Shown: in pieces, positions 23,959-33,061 of the stretch
Position numbering within the stretch: the first letter of the stretch is position 1
Layout: the number at the start of each line of letters is the position of its first letter
Assembly: GCA_003514305.1 (NCBI GenBank)
Contig: DORE01000049.1
Coordinates: 1 to 34,854, forward strand
Reading direction: 5' to 3'
DNA length: 34,854 bases
Source of the DNA: Gammaproteobacteria bacterium
GTDB lineage: Bacteria; Pseudomonadota; Gammaproteobacteria; Pseudomonadales; Pseudohongiellaceae
Translations under genes and position numbers: made by a program
The notes under the pieces: generated by a model
The model's database searches: none
What the model was told of the DNA's origin: nothing
Seen by the model: only the letters and a program-made list of their open reading frames with translations

Positions 23959-25179
23959 TCACGCGAATAATTCCTGAATCTTTTTCAGTCCGGCGAACAA
24001 AGCTTCCATCTCGTCAAGCGTGTTGTAAAGGCTGAACGACGCACGCGCCGTACCCGGCACCTCAAATCGCGACATCAAAGGCTGAGCGCAATGATGCCCC
24101 GTCCTGATGGCGATGCCCTGCTGATCAAGCAAAGTACCAAGATCTTCCGGATGCGTGCCCTCCAGCAAGAAACTGAAAACACCGACCCGATTGCGCTCGG
24201 GACCGAGGCGCCGAAGACCCCGCACCGACTGCGCCAGTTCGTCACAACGCCGCAGCAACAGCTGCTCGTGCTCCTCAGCTGCCTCTCGGTCGAGACCTTG
24301 CACCCAGCGCACAGCCGCACCTAAACCGATCACTCCGCCAATATTGGGCGTGCCGGCCTCAAATTTAAAGGGAAGGCGGTTGAACGTTGTACCGTCAAAG
24401 CTGACTCGATCAATCATTTCCCCTCCGCCCAGAAAAGGCGGCATGGCTTCAAGTAGCGCTTCAAGCCCCCAGAGCACGCCAATGCCGGTCGGGCCAAACA
24501 GCTTGTGCCCTGAAAAGGCGTAAAAGTCACAGCCCAATTGCTGTACGTCCAACGGCCAGTGCGCAATGGCCTGAGCGCCGTCAACCATGCATAAAGCTCC
24601 AACAGAATGAGCTTTGGCGGCAATTGCTTGCACGGGATTAATAGTGCCCAGCGCATTGGAAACGTGATTGACCGCAACCATTTTGACTCGTTCATCAAGC
24701 AGCGAGTCCAGCGCTTCTAGATCGATCTCGCCGTCATCAGTCACTGGAATAGGGATGACGTGAGCGCCCCGCTCGCCACAAATCAATTGCCACGGAACAA
24801 TATCGGAATGATGCTCCATGCCCGAGACCAGAACTTTATCGCCGGCGCCCAGGTTGCTGCGCCCCCAGCTGAAGGCAACTAAGTTGATCGCCTCGGTGAC
24901 CCCTCTAACCCAGATTATCTGGGCAGGATTTGGGCACCCAAGAAATTCAGCCACTAACGTGCGGCTTTCTTCAAAGGCGAACGTGGCGCGACCGCTTAAG
25001 GTGTGGGCCGCTCGATGCACATTGGCATTATCATACTGGTAGTAATGAACAATGGAGTCAATTACTGCCTGCGGCTTCTGAGTGGTTGCCGCGCTATCCA
25101 GATAAACGAGAGGCTTGCCGTTCACTTCCTGCCGTAGGGCAGGAAACTGCGCACGAACCTCCTCTACATTAAAGCTCAT
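23959..25179 (-). CDS. sufS: SufS cysteine desulfurase
   Basis: 406 residues, the same as E. coli SufS, and key residues fall at identical numbers: the PLP-binding Lys226 in SGHKLFGPTG and the catalytic Cys364 in TGHHCAQPLM. PLP contacts are also visible in EHHSDIVPW (His123 region) and in the MVDGAQAIAH strand. The enzyme removes sulfur from L-cysteine, leaving alanine, and passes persulfide to SufE encoded at the operon end. AAGG precedes the ATG at suitable distance. It is a class II (Suf-type) desulfurase, with the short active-site loop, so it depends on SufE. Confidence 0.97.
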   Translation of the reverse strand: MSFNVEEVRAQFPALRQEVNGKPLVYLDSAATTQKPQAVIDSIVHYYQYDNANVHRAAHTLSGRATFAFEESRTLVAEFLGCPNPAQIIWVRGVTEAINLVAFSWGRSNLGAGDKVLVSGMEHHSDIVPWQLICGERGAHVIPIPVTDDGEIDLEALDSLLDERVKMVAVNHVSNALGTINPVQAIAAKAHSVGALCMVDGAQAIAHWPLDVQQLGCDFYAFSGHKLFGPTGIGVLWGLEALLEAMPPFLGGGEMIDRVSFDGTTFNRLPFKFEAGTPNIGGVIGLGAAVRWVQGLDREAAEEHEQLLLRRCDELAQSVRGLRRLGPERNRVGVFSFLLEGTHPEDLGTLLDQQGIAIRTGHHCAQPLMSRFEVPGTARASFSLYNTLDEMEALFAGLKKIQELFA

Positions 25180-25232
25180 AACATTGCCTTGATCAGTCGT
25201 AGCACAGATAGACAGCTAGGCCTTTCGGCCGA

Positions 25233-26531
25233 TCAACTAGCAGCATAATCCGGTTCCGCCGATATGGCCGAACCAAAGTACTCTGCCAACCGCGGCTTGA
25301 GGTAGTCCCGCAAGGGCTCAAGTCTTTGCTTTTCGACAAGCGCGTTGATAAAACCATAACTCAACAGAATCAGCGCCTCATCTGAAGGAATTCCCCGAGT
25401 TCGGAGATAATGCAACATGGACTCATCGAGTTGAGCCACGGTGGCGCCGTGAGCACACTGTACATCATCGGCGTAAATTTCCAGCTCTGGCTTCGTGTTC
25501 ACTTGCGCAGTTGAGCTAGTAAGAAGGTTTTTATTGCTCAATTCGGCCCGGGTCTTTTGTGCATCAGGGTGGATGTGGATTCTTCCGTTAAATACCCCTC
25601 TCGCCTTATCTCCGATAATGCCGCGAAAGGTCTCATCCGTCGTGCATTGTGGCTCCGCGTGCTCGATACAAGTGTGGTAGTCCATATGTTCCTGCCCACA
25701 CAGCAGATACATGCCGTCCAGCTGGCAATGCGCGCCACGACCCCTATGGTTTATCACAACATCAACCCGCTTAAGCTTACCCCCAAAGGCCACATGGAAG
25801 CTGTTGAGCGTTGCGTCGCGATTCAGACCGGCATGGAGACCGCCGATGTGCAGCGCATCCGCGCTCTCAAGATGAAGTCGACTATGATCCAATTTAGCGC
25901 CCGCTTCTAGGATCAATTCACTCAGGCCATTGGTAAATGAGTGACCCTGCCCGCTGAAGTGCTCCACAACCGTGGCTTCACTGCGCTGTTCTGCCAGCAC
26001 CAGCAAACGCTGAGAGTTTATTGCAGCGTCCGTTTGCTCGCTATTGTGCCAGACTAGCTGAACAGGAAACGCTGCTTTGCTGTCCGCCAGTATTCGGAGA
26101 AAAACTCCTTCACTCAAAACCGCATCGTTTAGGGTAGAGAAAGGATGTTTGCTGTTGGGAACGATCGACCCGAGGTGCTCTGAAATCAATCGCGCCTGCT
26201 CCTCGTCCGCCTCTGCAAAACGCAACAGCTCGATTGCTGCATCAGGCACAAGTTCAGAGAGATCTTCACGCCAAAATCCATTCACGAAGACCAGCCTACT
26301 GCCTGATAACTGCGGCAGATCAAGACCGATCTCTTGCGCGCTTTCCGAGCTTTCGGTCGCAGCAGTGAATGGCTGCTTAAGCGCAAAGAGACTAGTATAC
26401 TTCCAATCCTCTGTCTTACGCGTCGGCAAGTGGCTGCTCTCCCAAGCAGCTTTGCCGGCCAAACGTCGAGCCTCAAGCCAATCAGGTGCCGGCGTCTCTG
26501 CGCTCAACTGCGGCGCCAGTAAGTCAGCCAT
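25233..26531 (-). CDS. sufD: SufD, scaffold subunit of the SufBCD complex
   Basis: 432 residues. SufD pairs with SufB to form the platform on which clusters are assembled; it also takes part in iron entry. The beta-helix core and C-terminal SufBD signature are clear: INHRGRGAHCQLDGMY, NLLTSSTAQVNTKPELEIYA and VQCAHGATVAQLDE with His361, matching functionally important His360 of E. coli SufD. The first ~110 residues, including the TRKTEDWKYTSL motif, are the typical SufD N-terminal helical domain. Its ATG overlaps the sufC stop codon (TGATG), with GAGGTGG in the end of sufC as ribosome-binding site. Confidence 0.96.
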   Translation of the reverse strand: MADLLAPQLSAETPAPDWLEARRLAGKAAWESSHLPTRKTEDWKYTSLFALKQPFTAATESSESAQEIGLDLPQLSGSRLVFVNGFWREDLSELVPDAAIELLRFAEADEEQARLISEHLGSIVPNSKHPFSTLNDAVLSEGVFLRILADSKAAFPVQLVWHNSEQTDAAINSQRLLVLAEQRSEATVVEHFSGQGHSFTNGLSELILEAGAKLDHSRLHLESADALHIGGLHAGLNRDATLNSFHVAFGGKLKRVDVVINHRGRGAHCQLDGMYLLCGQEHMDYHTCIEHAEPQCTTDETFRGIIGDKARGVFNGRIHIHPDAQKTRAELSNKNLLTSSTAQVNTKPELEIYADDVQCAHGATVAQLDESMLHYLRTRGIPSDEALILLSYGFINALVEKQRLEPLRDYLKPRLAEYFGSAISAEPDYAAS

Positions 26532-27283
26532 CAGGCCACCTCACTCTCATCAAGCCAGCTATAGCCTTTTTCTTCGAGCTCCAGAGCCAGCGACTTTTCA
26601 CCTGACTTGATGATACGACCGTCCGCTAGCACATGCACAAAATCAGGTTCAATATAGTCAAGCAAGCGCTGGTAGTGGGTCACGAGCAAAAAGGATCTCG
26701 GCTCACTGCGCATGCCATTCACACCACTGGCGACCACCCGCAGCGCATCAATGTCGAGGCCGCTGTCAGTCTCATCCAGAATGCACAGCCTGGGTTCCAA
26801 TAGCATCATTTGCATGATTTCGTTGCGCTTCTTCTCTCCGCCTGAAAACCCTTCGTTAACACCTCGCTTTAGAAAGGCCTGGTCCAGATCGACAGCGGCA
26901 CAGGCTTCACGGGCCCGACGCATGAAACTGACGGTGTCATAAGTCGCCGCACCCTGACTCTCGCGCACAGCATCCACCGACGCCTTGAGGAACTCCATGT
27001 TGCTGACCCCGGGAATCTCAACGGGGTACTGAAATGCCAGAAACAGCCCAAGATGGGCGCGCTCCTCTGTGTCTAATGTCAACAGATCCTTGCTCAGAAA
27101 CTCAACGCTTCCCTGAGTGATCTCGTAGCCTGGACGGCCGGAGAGCACGTGTCCTAATGTGCTTTTACCGGATCCATTGGGGCCCATGATGGCATGAACT
27201 TCACCTGCACGAATTTCCAGATTAAGCCCGTTGAGGATATTTTTACCTTCGACTTCAGCGTGCAAGTCCTTGATGCTGAGCAT
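26531..27283 (-). CDS. sufC: SufC, ABC-type ATPase of the SufBCD complex
   Basis: 250 residues, normal for the family. Walker A is GPNGSGKST (34-42), the Q-loop LAFQYP (~82-87), the signature FSGGEKKRNEI (146-156) and Walker B CILDE with catalytic Glu171, followed by the SufC-specific DSGLDIDAL. Unlike transporter ATPases it works in the cytosol, driving structural change in SufB-SufD. GGGAGA lies nine bases before the ATG. It starts 68 bases after sufB, the largest gap among the scaffold genes, and overlaps sufD by one base. Confidence 0.97.
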   Translation of the reverse strand: MLSIKDLHAEVEGKNILNGLNLEIRAGEVHAIMGPNGSGKSTLGHVLSGRPGYEITQGSVEFLSKDLLTLDTEERAHLGLFLAFQYPVEIPGVSNMEFLKASVDAVRESQGAATYDTVSFMRRAREACAAVDLDQAFLKRGVNEGFSGGEKKRNEIMQMMLLEPRLCILDETDSGLDIDALRVVASGVNGMRSEPRSFLLVTHYQRLLDYIEPDFVHVLADGRIIKSGEKSLALELEEKGYSWLDESEVA

Positions 27284-27351
27284 GTCGTTCAGTCTCCCAA
27301 TCGAAAAATTCTAGTATTACCGTCACTGATACGCGGAGATGAACCGCTTGA

Positions 27352-28791
27352 CTATCCAACTGACCCTTCAAGGCTGACTTCCAGCAGCTTTCCCGCTTCT
27401 ACCGCGAACTCCATAGGTAGTTCCTTGAAGACCTCCTTGCAAAACCCATTCACAATCATGGAGACCGCTTTTTCAGGATCAAGTCCACGCTGCTGGCACA
27501 AATAGAGCTGGTCATCGCTCACTTTGGAAGTTGTAGCTTCATGCTCAACCACGCCTGTAGGATTTTTGCTTTCGATGTAAGGAAAAGTATGCGCCGCACA
27601 CTTATCCCCAATAAGCAGCGAATCACACTGGGTGTAATTTCGCGCACCCTTTGCCGCTGGCCCTACCCGCACCAGACCTCGATAGGCATTACTGCTCTGC
27701 CCAGCTGAAATTCCCTTGGAAATAATCGTAGACCGCGTATTGCTCCCAAGATGAATCATCTTGGTACCGGTATCCGCCTGCTGCAAGTTATTGGTCAGCG
27801 CAACGGAGTAGAACTCACCCACGCTGTTATCGCCGCGCAGGATACAGCTTGGGTATTTCCAAGTCACCGCCGAACCAGTTTCTACTTGGGTCCAGGAAAT
27901 CTTTGCGTTCTTATGCGCCAAGCCCCGCTTGGTTACAAAATTGTAGATGCCGCCCTTGCCCTCTGCATCTCCCGGATACCAATTTTGCACAGTTGAGTAT
28001 TTGATCTCAGCATCATCCAATGCAACCAGTTCAACTACCGCCGCATGCAGCTGATTTTCATCCCGCATTGGAGCAGTGCACCCTTCTAGGTAGCTGACAT
28101 GGCTACCCTCGTCGGCCACTATCAGAGTGCGTTCGAATTGTCCTGTGTTGGCCTCGTTGATACGAAAGTAGGTAGAGAGCTCCATCGGGCAACGGACACC
28201 TTTAGGGATGTAGACGAAAGAACCATCGCTGAAAACGGCGCTGTTCAAAGCCGCATAGAAATTGTCTTTGCGTGGCACGACGCTGCCCAGGTATTTTTGC
28301 ACCAGATCAGGATAGTGCTGCACCGCTTCAGAAATGGAGCAGAACAACACGCCCGCTTCCGCCAGTTTCTCGCGAAAAGTTGTCGCCACAGAAACAGAAT
28401 CGAACACTACATCAACCGCGACGCCGGCAAGCGCCTCTTGCTCATGCAACGGGATGCCGAGCTTCTCATAGGTCGCCAGCAGTTCTGGATCGACCTCGTC
28501 AAGGCTTTTGGGGCGGTCTTCCATGCTCTTCGGCTGGGAATAGTAAGAGATACTCTGAAAGTCTACTTCTGGATAATTGACGTGCGCCCAATCAGGACCT
28601 GACATCTCGCGCCAGAACCGAAACGCAGTCAGACGCCATTCGAGCAACCACTCCGGCTCCTTCTTTTTTGCCGAGATAAACCGGATGGTATCTTCGGTCA
28701 GGCCGGGCGTGAGCGTGTCGGATTCAATGTCAGTAGTGAATCCAGCCGCGTAATCCTTGGCAATGGCTCTGTCAATTTGTTCTTGGGACAT
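27352..28791 (-). CDS. sufB: SufB, core iron-sulfur scaffold
   Basis: 479 residues (E. coli SufB has 495). The long N-terminal region (GLTEDTIRFISAKKKEPEWL) and the beta-helix with GVRCPMELSTYFRINEANTG are typical. The conserved C-terminal part contains the CDSLLIGDKCAAHTFPYIES-type segment (Cys389 and Cys398) and EHEATTSK, where nascent cluster ligands lie in the E. coli protein. SufB receives sulfur from SufE and builds the cluster with SufD and SufC. AGGAAG lies upstream of the ATG with 11 bases between. It begins 38 bases after iscR, so both share the iscR promoter. Confidence 0.97.
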   Translation of the reverse strand: MSQEQIDRAIAKDYAAGFTTDIESDTLTPGLTEDTIRFISAKKKEPEWLLEWRLTAFRFWREMSGPDWAHVNYPEVDFQSISYYSQPKSMEDRPKSLDEVDPELLATYEKLGIPLHEQEALAGVAVDVVFDSVSVATTFREKLAEAGVLFCSISEAVQHYPDLVQKYLGSVVPRKDNFYAALNSAVFSDGSFVYIPKGVRCPMELSTYFRINEANTGQFERTLIVADEGSHVSYLEGCTAPMRDENQLHAAVVELVALDDAEIKYSTVQNWYPGDAEGKGGIYNFVTKRGLAHKNAKISWTQVETGSAVTWKYPSCILRGDNSVGEFYSVALTNNLQQADTGTKMIHLGSNTRSTIISKGISAGQSSNAYRGLVRVGPAAKGARNYTQCDSLLIGDKCAAHTFPYIESKNPTGVVEHEATTSKVSDDQLYLCQQRGLDPEKAVSMIVNGFCKEVFKELPMEFAVEAGKLLEVSLEGSVG

Positions 28792-28829
28792 GTTCTATTT
28801 AACTTCCTGGGGTTAACTAGCAGCAATAT

Positions 28830-29324
28830 TTAAAGAGTACCGCCCATCAGCGTCAGAGGCACTGCTTCCTGATCCATTCGGCCGGGCAGTCGAGTGTCCT
28901 GACTCTCTGAGATAGCTTTTACCTCCTGCCGGCGCATCAAGTCTCCCAGCGAGATATCTGCGAGAAAAGAGCGAATTTGCGCACTGAGGTCCATCCATAG
29001 ATGGTGAGTCAGACACGTCTCACCATTCTGGCAATCACTGGCGCCACCACAGCGGGTTGCATCAGACGTCTCATTAACGGCATCAATCACCTGGGCCACG
29101 CTGATTTCAGAAGCCTCACGGCTCAAGTTATAGCCCCCCCCCGGTCCCCGCACGCTGCTGACGAGGCCATGCTGACGTAGCGCGCAAAATAGTTGCTCAA
29201 GGTATGAAAGTGAAATGTCCTGCCGCTGCGAAATCGAAGAAAGCGGCGTTGGGCCCTCGCGGTGATGGAGAGCGAGATCCAGCATGGAAGTCACAGCATA
29301 ACGTCCTTTCGCGGTGAGTCGCAT
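28830..29324 (-). CDS. iscR: IscR-type Rrf2 family iron-sulfur regulator
   Basis: 164 residues. A winged helix-turn-helix protein that binds a [2Fe-2S] cluster and represses cluster-assembly genes when clusters are plentiful. The N-terminus MRLTAKGRYAVTSMLDLA and the DISLSYLEQLF recognition region are near identical to IscR. Cluster ligands occur at exactly the E. coli positions: Cys92, Cys98, Cys104 and His107 (a second His at 108). The C-terminal ~30 residues are divergent, as usual. Here it heads a suf operon instead of the E. coli-type isc operon. An IscR-like site lies 43-67 bases upstream of its ATG, indicating autoregulation. SufR is the alternative name used for some such regulators, but the ligand spacing favours IscR. 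Confidence 0.93.
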   Translation of the reverse strand: MRLTAKGRYAVTSMLDLALHHREGPTPLSSISQRQDISLSYLEQLFCALRQHGLVSSVRGPGGGYNLSREASEISVAQVIDAVNETSDATRCGGASDCQNGETCLTHHLWMDLSAQIRSFLADISLGDLMRRQEVKAISESQDTRLPGRMDQEAVPLTLMGGTL

Positions 29325-29366
29325 AGGAATACCTGAGTAAAATGATCGGGATTAGGCTATAATTTC

Positions 29367-29391
29367 ATACCTGACCATTTGAGTCAAGAAT
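29367..29391 (-). promoter_or_regulatory. IscR type 1 binding site overlapping the iscR-suf promoter
   Basis: Read on the minus strand, the 25 bases have the type 1 layout: AT-rich ends, a CTTGACT half, an AAAT centre and GGTCAGGTAT as the other half. By hand it fits 22 of the 25 positions of the E. coli type 1 consensus as I remember it. The TTGACT inside (29387-29382) can act as the -35 element; the best -10 (TATAGC) is 20 bases on, longer than ideal. A downstream TATA-rich stretch at 29358-29363 reads TATAAT on the opposite strand. Confidence 0.75.
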
Positions 29392-29402
29392 ACGCAGGAA
29401 AA

Positions 29403-29463
29403 CATCAACGGGATTAGTGGGCAGCAAGCAAAACGCAATCGCCGAACCCAAAGCATCAACGGG
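29403..29463 (+). repeat. 10-base direct repeat in the iscR/MFS spacer
   Basis: CATCAACGGG occurs at 29403-29412 and again at 29454-29463, 51 bases apart. The same spacer holds a short palindrome, CACCTTTAGGTG (29497-29508), 64 bases before the MFS start codon. Either could be chance; the rest of the spacer shows no gene. Confidence 0.3.
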
Positions 29464-29571
29464 CATCAAAATTGCGTCTAACTTTCATCCCAAATCCACC
29501 TTTAGGTGTTATGCTCTTCACGTCACGCCAAAAACTAAGGTTTGCTTTTGGTTCATAAAAAGAACAGCAGT

Positions 29572-30969
29572 ATGATGTCGACTCCAGGGTCTTCTGATAG
29601 CCACGCTATAGCAGACAGTAACACCCTGGGTGTCCCCTACCCCTCCGAGCGCTATGCGTGGTATGTGGTGATCATTCTGATGATCGTCTACGTTTTTTCA
29701 TTTGTCGATCGCCAAATACTGTCACTGCTAGTTGATCCGATTAAGACAGATCTAGAGCTTTCAGACACTCAGATCAGCTATCTCGGCGGTTTCACTTTCG
29801 CACTTTTTTACACGTTCTTCGGCATACCGATCGCACGCTGGGCAGACAGCAAGAACCGGACTACACTGATTACAGTCGGTCTCGCGGTTTGGAGTTTTTT
29901 CACGATGTTGTGCGGCACGGCGAGCCGCTTCTGGGCGTTCGCTTTCTATCGGATGGGGGTCGGCGTTGGCGAGGCAACCCTGTCACCGTCAGCCTACTCA
30001 ATCATTTCCGACATGTTCAGGCCGGAACGGCTGGCAGTTGCCATCAGTCTCTATTCTGCAGGGATATATATAGGAAGCGGACTGGCTCAGGTATTCGGCG
30101 GTATCATAATTGGATTTGCTGTTTCAGCCACAGAACTTACCGTGCCCTTTGTAGGCCCTGTCGCACCCTGGCAGTATGTATTCTTCGCTGTCGGATTTCC
30201 TGGCCTAATATTCACGCTAGCTCTTCTGACAGTCAGAGAACCAATGAGGCGCAATCGCAGCCGATTGGATCCCAGCAAGGTGATCCAGCCTCCGCCGATC
30301 AGCGAGGTATTGGCTTATATCAGGGCTAACAGCAAGACTTTTCTGTTTCACAATCTTGGCATCGCATTTACCTCGTTCGTGTCCTACGGCGCGGCTTACT
30401 GGGTACCTTCTTACCTGATCCGGGTACATGGACTTACCGCACAGGAAACAGGTATCTATTATGGATGGGTTGTAGTCATTTTCGGAACCGCAGGTATCGT
30501 ACTGGGAGGCTATCTCGCTGACGTACTGACTCAACGCGGCAAAGCTGCAGCTAAGATGCAGGTGGCCATGCTAGGCGCACTGCTGGGCGTTCCTTTCTCT
30601 GTACTTTACCCATTAATGTCAACACCCACTGCCGCGTTGTTGGCACTTTGCCCGGCCGCTTTTGCCGCCGCCATGCCTCTGGGTGTAGCCGCAGCTGCCA
30701 TTCAACAGATAATGCCTGCCAATATGAGAGCTCAGGGCTCGGCTCTTTATCTGTTCGTAATAAACCTGATTGGGCTGGGGCTCGGTCCGTCGGCGGTGGC
30801 CTGGTGCACCGACTACATTTTCAAGGACCCAGATAAAGTCAACCTGTCGCTGCTGTGGGTAGGGACATCTTTCGGACTGGTGTCTGCTCTACTGCTGTAC
30901 TTTGGCAGCAAACATTATCGGGCCACACTTGCTTATCTCGAGAATTACAATAAAAAACATCTGATTTGA
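29572..30969 (+). CDS. Major facilitator superfamily transporter (spinster-like)
   Basis: 465 residues from the chosen ATG, with 12 predicted spans. The first half holds DRQILSLLVDPIKTDLELSD (loop between helices 1 and 2), GIPIARWADSKNR (the MFS A-motif between helices 2 and 3) and GVGVGEATLSPSAYSIISDM (helix 4-5), all typical of the spinster-type MFS branch common in marine bacteria, where these often move organic acids or lipids. The frame is open back to a TTG at 29542, but the ATG pair at 29572/29575 is preferred; ribosome-binding site is weak. It lies 75 bases before the acyl-CoA synthetase gene on the same strand, suggesting that the transported compound is a carboxylic acid later activated with CoA. 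Confidence 0.9.
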   Translation: MMSTPGSSDSHAIADSNTLGVPYPSERYAWYVVIILMIVYVFSFVDRQILSLLVDPIKTDLELSDTQISYLGGFTFALFYTFFGIPIARWADSKNRTTLITVGLAVWSFFTMLCGTASRFWAFAFYRMGVGVGEATLSPSAYSIISDMFRPERLAVAISLYSAGIYIGSGLAQVFGGIIIGFAVSATELTVPFVGPVAPWQYVFFAVGFPGLIFTLALLTVREPMRRNRSRLDPSKVIQPPPISEVLAYIRANSKTFLFHNLGIAFTSFVSYGAAYWVPSYLIRVHGLTAQETGIYYGWVVVIFGTAGIVLGGYLADVLTQRGKAAAKMQVAMLGALLGVPFSVLYPLMSTPTAALLALCPAAFAAAMPLGVAAAAIQQIMPANMRAQGSALYLFVINLIGLGLGPSAVAWCTDYIFKDPDKVNLSLLWVGTSFGLVSALLLYFGSKHYRATLAYLENYNKKHLI

Positions 30970-31044
30970 CGACCCGCGGAGTTCGGCGGATTCAACTTAA
31001 CTGAAGTTACCAAGTCATCACAAGCCCCACAGGAGCCCCAACTC

Positions 31045-32607
31045 GTGTTATTGCATAGCTTCCTGGAGTTTTTTGGCCGCGAATATCCCGATCAACCGTT
31101 TGCGGAATATCAGGGACAGATCCTAACTTATGGAGAAGCCGACGCCTGGAGCAACCGGTTTGCGAACAGTCTGCTGGCAAGTGGGCTTGTAAAGGGAGAC
31201 CGCTTCGCCTGGCTTTCAAAAAACAATTTAGAAATTTGCCTGATGTTCTTTGGCGCTTCGAAGGTAGGCATTATCCCGGTGCCTCTGAACTATCGCCTTG
31301 CGGCGAGGGAATGGGCATACATAGTAAATGACGCAGAGAGCCTGACGCTATTCTGCGACAGTGAGTACGCCGAGGGCATCGATTCAGTGAAGCCTGAAAT
31401 CCCCTCGGTCGAACACTGGATTACCCTTGGCAGCGGGGACGAGCCTGACGGGTGGCAAGCGCTTTCCGAGTGGTTGGAGGACGATCCAGCGAAACCTGCC
31501 GCATTAATATGTGAGTCCGATCAGTGCTATCAAATGTATACAAGCGGCACCACTGGCTTACCAAAGGGCGCAATGATAAGTCAGGGAAATGTCACTAACA
31601 ATATTCAGATGGCACATCTTGCGTCCAGCATCACCCCAAGACAGGAACGCAATCTGATCGTGGCGCCGATTTTCCATGCTGCCGCGGCTTTGAGCATGAT
31701 GTCGATGGTAGCCAGCGGCTCGACGATGGTCATTCACCGAGAGTTTACTCCGGACCAAGTCGTGAAAAGCCTCGACGAGGAAGCCATTACTATGACGACT
31801 ATGGTGCCTGCGATGATCCAAGCATGCTTAGTCGCTGTTCCTGACATTGCCACTAGGGAATTTAAGGATCTCCGGCTTATCTCCTACGGGGCGAGCCCGA
31901 TCGCCCAGGAGACCCTACAAAAAGCAATGACGGTTTTTGGCTGCGGATTCGCTCAAGGCTTTGGGATGACCGAGCTGACATGTATTGCCACCAATATGAC
32001 TCCTGCCGTACATGAGCGAGCCGCTTCAGGCGAGCCGGGCCTGCTGCTATCCGCGGGCCGCCCACAGATGGGTACAGATATAAAAATCGCTGATGAAAAT
32101 GACGTAGAACTGCCGCGTGGCCAGGTTGGACAGATTCTGGTAAGGGGACCGCAGACCATGATGGGCTATTGGCGTTTGACTGAGGCCACTGCCAATGCGC
32201 TCAAAGGGGGCTGGATGCATACCGGTGATGCTGGCTACATGGATGAAGAGGGATTCATCTATATTCAGGATCGCATTAAGGACATGATCGTCTCAGGCGC
32301 TGAGAATATCTACCCGGCAGAAGTAGAACGCGCCATATTTGAACATCCAGCTGTCGCTGATAGCGCGGTCGTTGGCATTCCCGATGAGCAGTGGGGCGAA
32401 ACTGTTTTGGCATTTGTTGCACTCAAACCCGCGCATACTCTCGACCTCAAATCCCTTCAGGCATTCTGTCGAGAACGGCTGGCGAGTTTCAAGGTCCCCA
32501 GCAAGCTAGAAATAATTGATGCTATTCCACGCAACGCCAGCGGTAAATCGTTAAAGACAGAACTGCGCAAGCCATATTGGGCAGGAAAACAGAGGCAAGT
32601 CAGTTAG
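31045..32607 (+). CDS. Acyl-CoA synthetase, AMP-forming (ANL superfamily)
   Basis: 520 residues. It activates a carboxylic acid to the acyl-CoA through an acyl-adenylate. The ATP-binding motif YTSGTTGLPKGAM is at 165-177, the adenine motif QGFGMTELT follows near residue 306-314, the hinge region HTGDAGYMDEEGFIYIQDRIKD with the conserved Asp comes later, and the catalytic Lys501 sits in NASGKSLK. Overall pattern (GWMHTGD, VSGAENIYPAEVE) resembles medium- or long-chain and aromatic acyl-CoA ligases; the chain length cannot be read. Start is GTG with AGGAG nine bases upstream. Only six bases separate it from the next gene. Likely cytoplasmic, acting on the substrate brought in by the MFS protein. 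Confidence 0.94.
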   Translation: MLLHSFLEFFGREYPDQPFAEYQGQILTYGEADAWSNRFANSLLASGLVKGDRFAWLSKNNLEICLMFFGASKVGIIPVPLNYRLAAREWAYIVNDAESLTLFCDSEYAEGIDSVKPEIPSVEHWITLGSGDEPDGWQALSEWLEDDPAKPAALICESDQCYQMYTSGTTGLPKGAMISQGNVTNNIQMAHLASSITPRQERNLIVAPIFHAAAALSMMSMVASGSTMVIHREFTPDQVVKSLDEEAITMTTMVPAMIQACLVAVPDIATREFKDLRLISYGASPIAQETLQKAMTVFGCGFAQGFGMTELTCIATNMTPAVHERAASGEPGLLLSAGRPQMGTDIKIADENDVELPRGQVGQILVRGPQTMMGYWRLTEATANALKGGWMHTGDAGYMDEEGFIYIQDRIKDMIVSGAENIYPAEVERAIFEHPAVADSAVVGIPDEQWGETVLAFVALKPAHTLDLKSLQAFCRERLASFKVPSKLEIIDAIPRNASGKSLKTELRKPYWAGKQRQVS

Positions 32608-32613
32608 GCTTCT

Positions 32614-33045
32614 GTGGAAACTGAATTAATTTTTTTAGGAATTGCAGCCTTTTTGGCCGCCACTCTCATTCCTGTTTCCTCTGAGATTATCTTCACGGGA
32701 TACCTGGCACTTGGCTATAGCAAAATTTACTGTTTGATCATCGCGTCTCTTGGGAATTGCCTAGGTACTTCAGTCAATTATGTGATTGGGATGGCTGGGC
32801 TAATCGCCGCTAGAAAATATCTGCGATTTGCGCCAAGTACAGAATCTAAACTACAGACACTGAATCAACGCTACGGGACATGGGCTTTGCTTTTCGCATG
32901 GGTGCCGGTGGTTGGTGACCCTCTCACTGTATTAGCAGGAGTCACACGTACCCGCTGGTGGAAATTTGTACTCATCGTTTTTGGAGGGCGAATCGTGCGT
33001 TATCTGTTCATACTCTATTTATTTCAGGAAAGCAGCTCTCCCTAA
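32614..33045 (+). CDS. YqaA family small membrane protein (DedA/VTT-related)
   Basis: 143 residues with about four membrane spans, matching the length of E. coli YqaA (142). The family features include a front ATLIPVSSEIIFTGYLALG re-entrant segment, SLGNCLGTSVNYVIG with small residues and a late RYGTWALLFAWVPVVGDPLTVLAG segment with the Gly-Asp-Pro typical of the group. Distantly related to DedA flippase-like proteins; function not established. GTG start, with AGG six bases upstream, and six bases after the ligase stop codon, so it belongs to the same operon. It ends 16 bases before the convergent porin gene. Confidence 0.88.
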   Translation: METELIFLGIAAFLAATLIPVSSEIIFTGYLALGYSKIYCLIIASLGNCLGTSVNYVIGMAGLIAARKYLRFAPSTESKLQTLNQRYGTWALLFAWVPVVGDPLTVLAGVTRTRWWKFVLIVFGGRIVRYLFILYLFQESSSP

Positions 33046-33061
33046 GTCAAAGTCCAATGCC

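Noticed and set aside
23433..24035. Plus-strand open frame of 200 codons across sufT and sufA
   Set aside because: It runs antisense through well-identified suf genes and matches no family.
28099..28602. Plus-strand 167-codon open frame inside sufB
   Set aside because: Antisense shadow of sufB with no recognisable domain.
29358..29363. Plus-strand TATAAT as a promoter for the MFS gene
   Set aside because: The hexamer 17 bases upstream (GAGTAA) is a poor -35, and the message would have a leader of more than 200 bases; it lies within the iscR control region.
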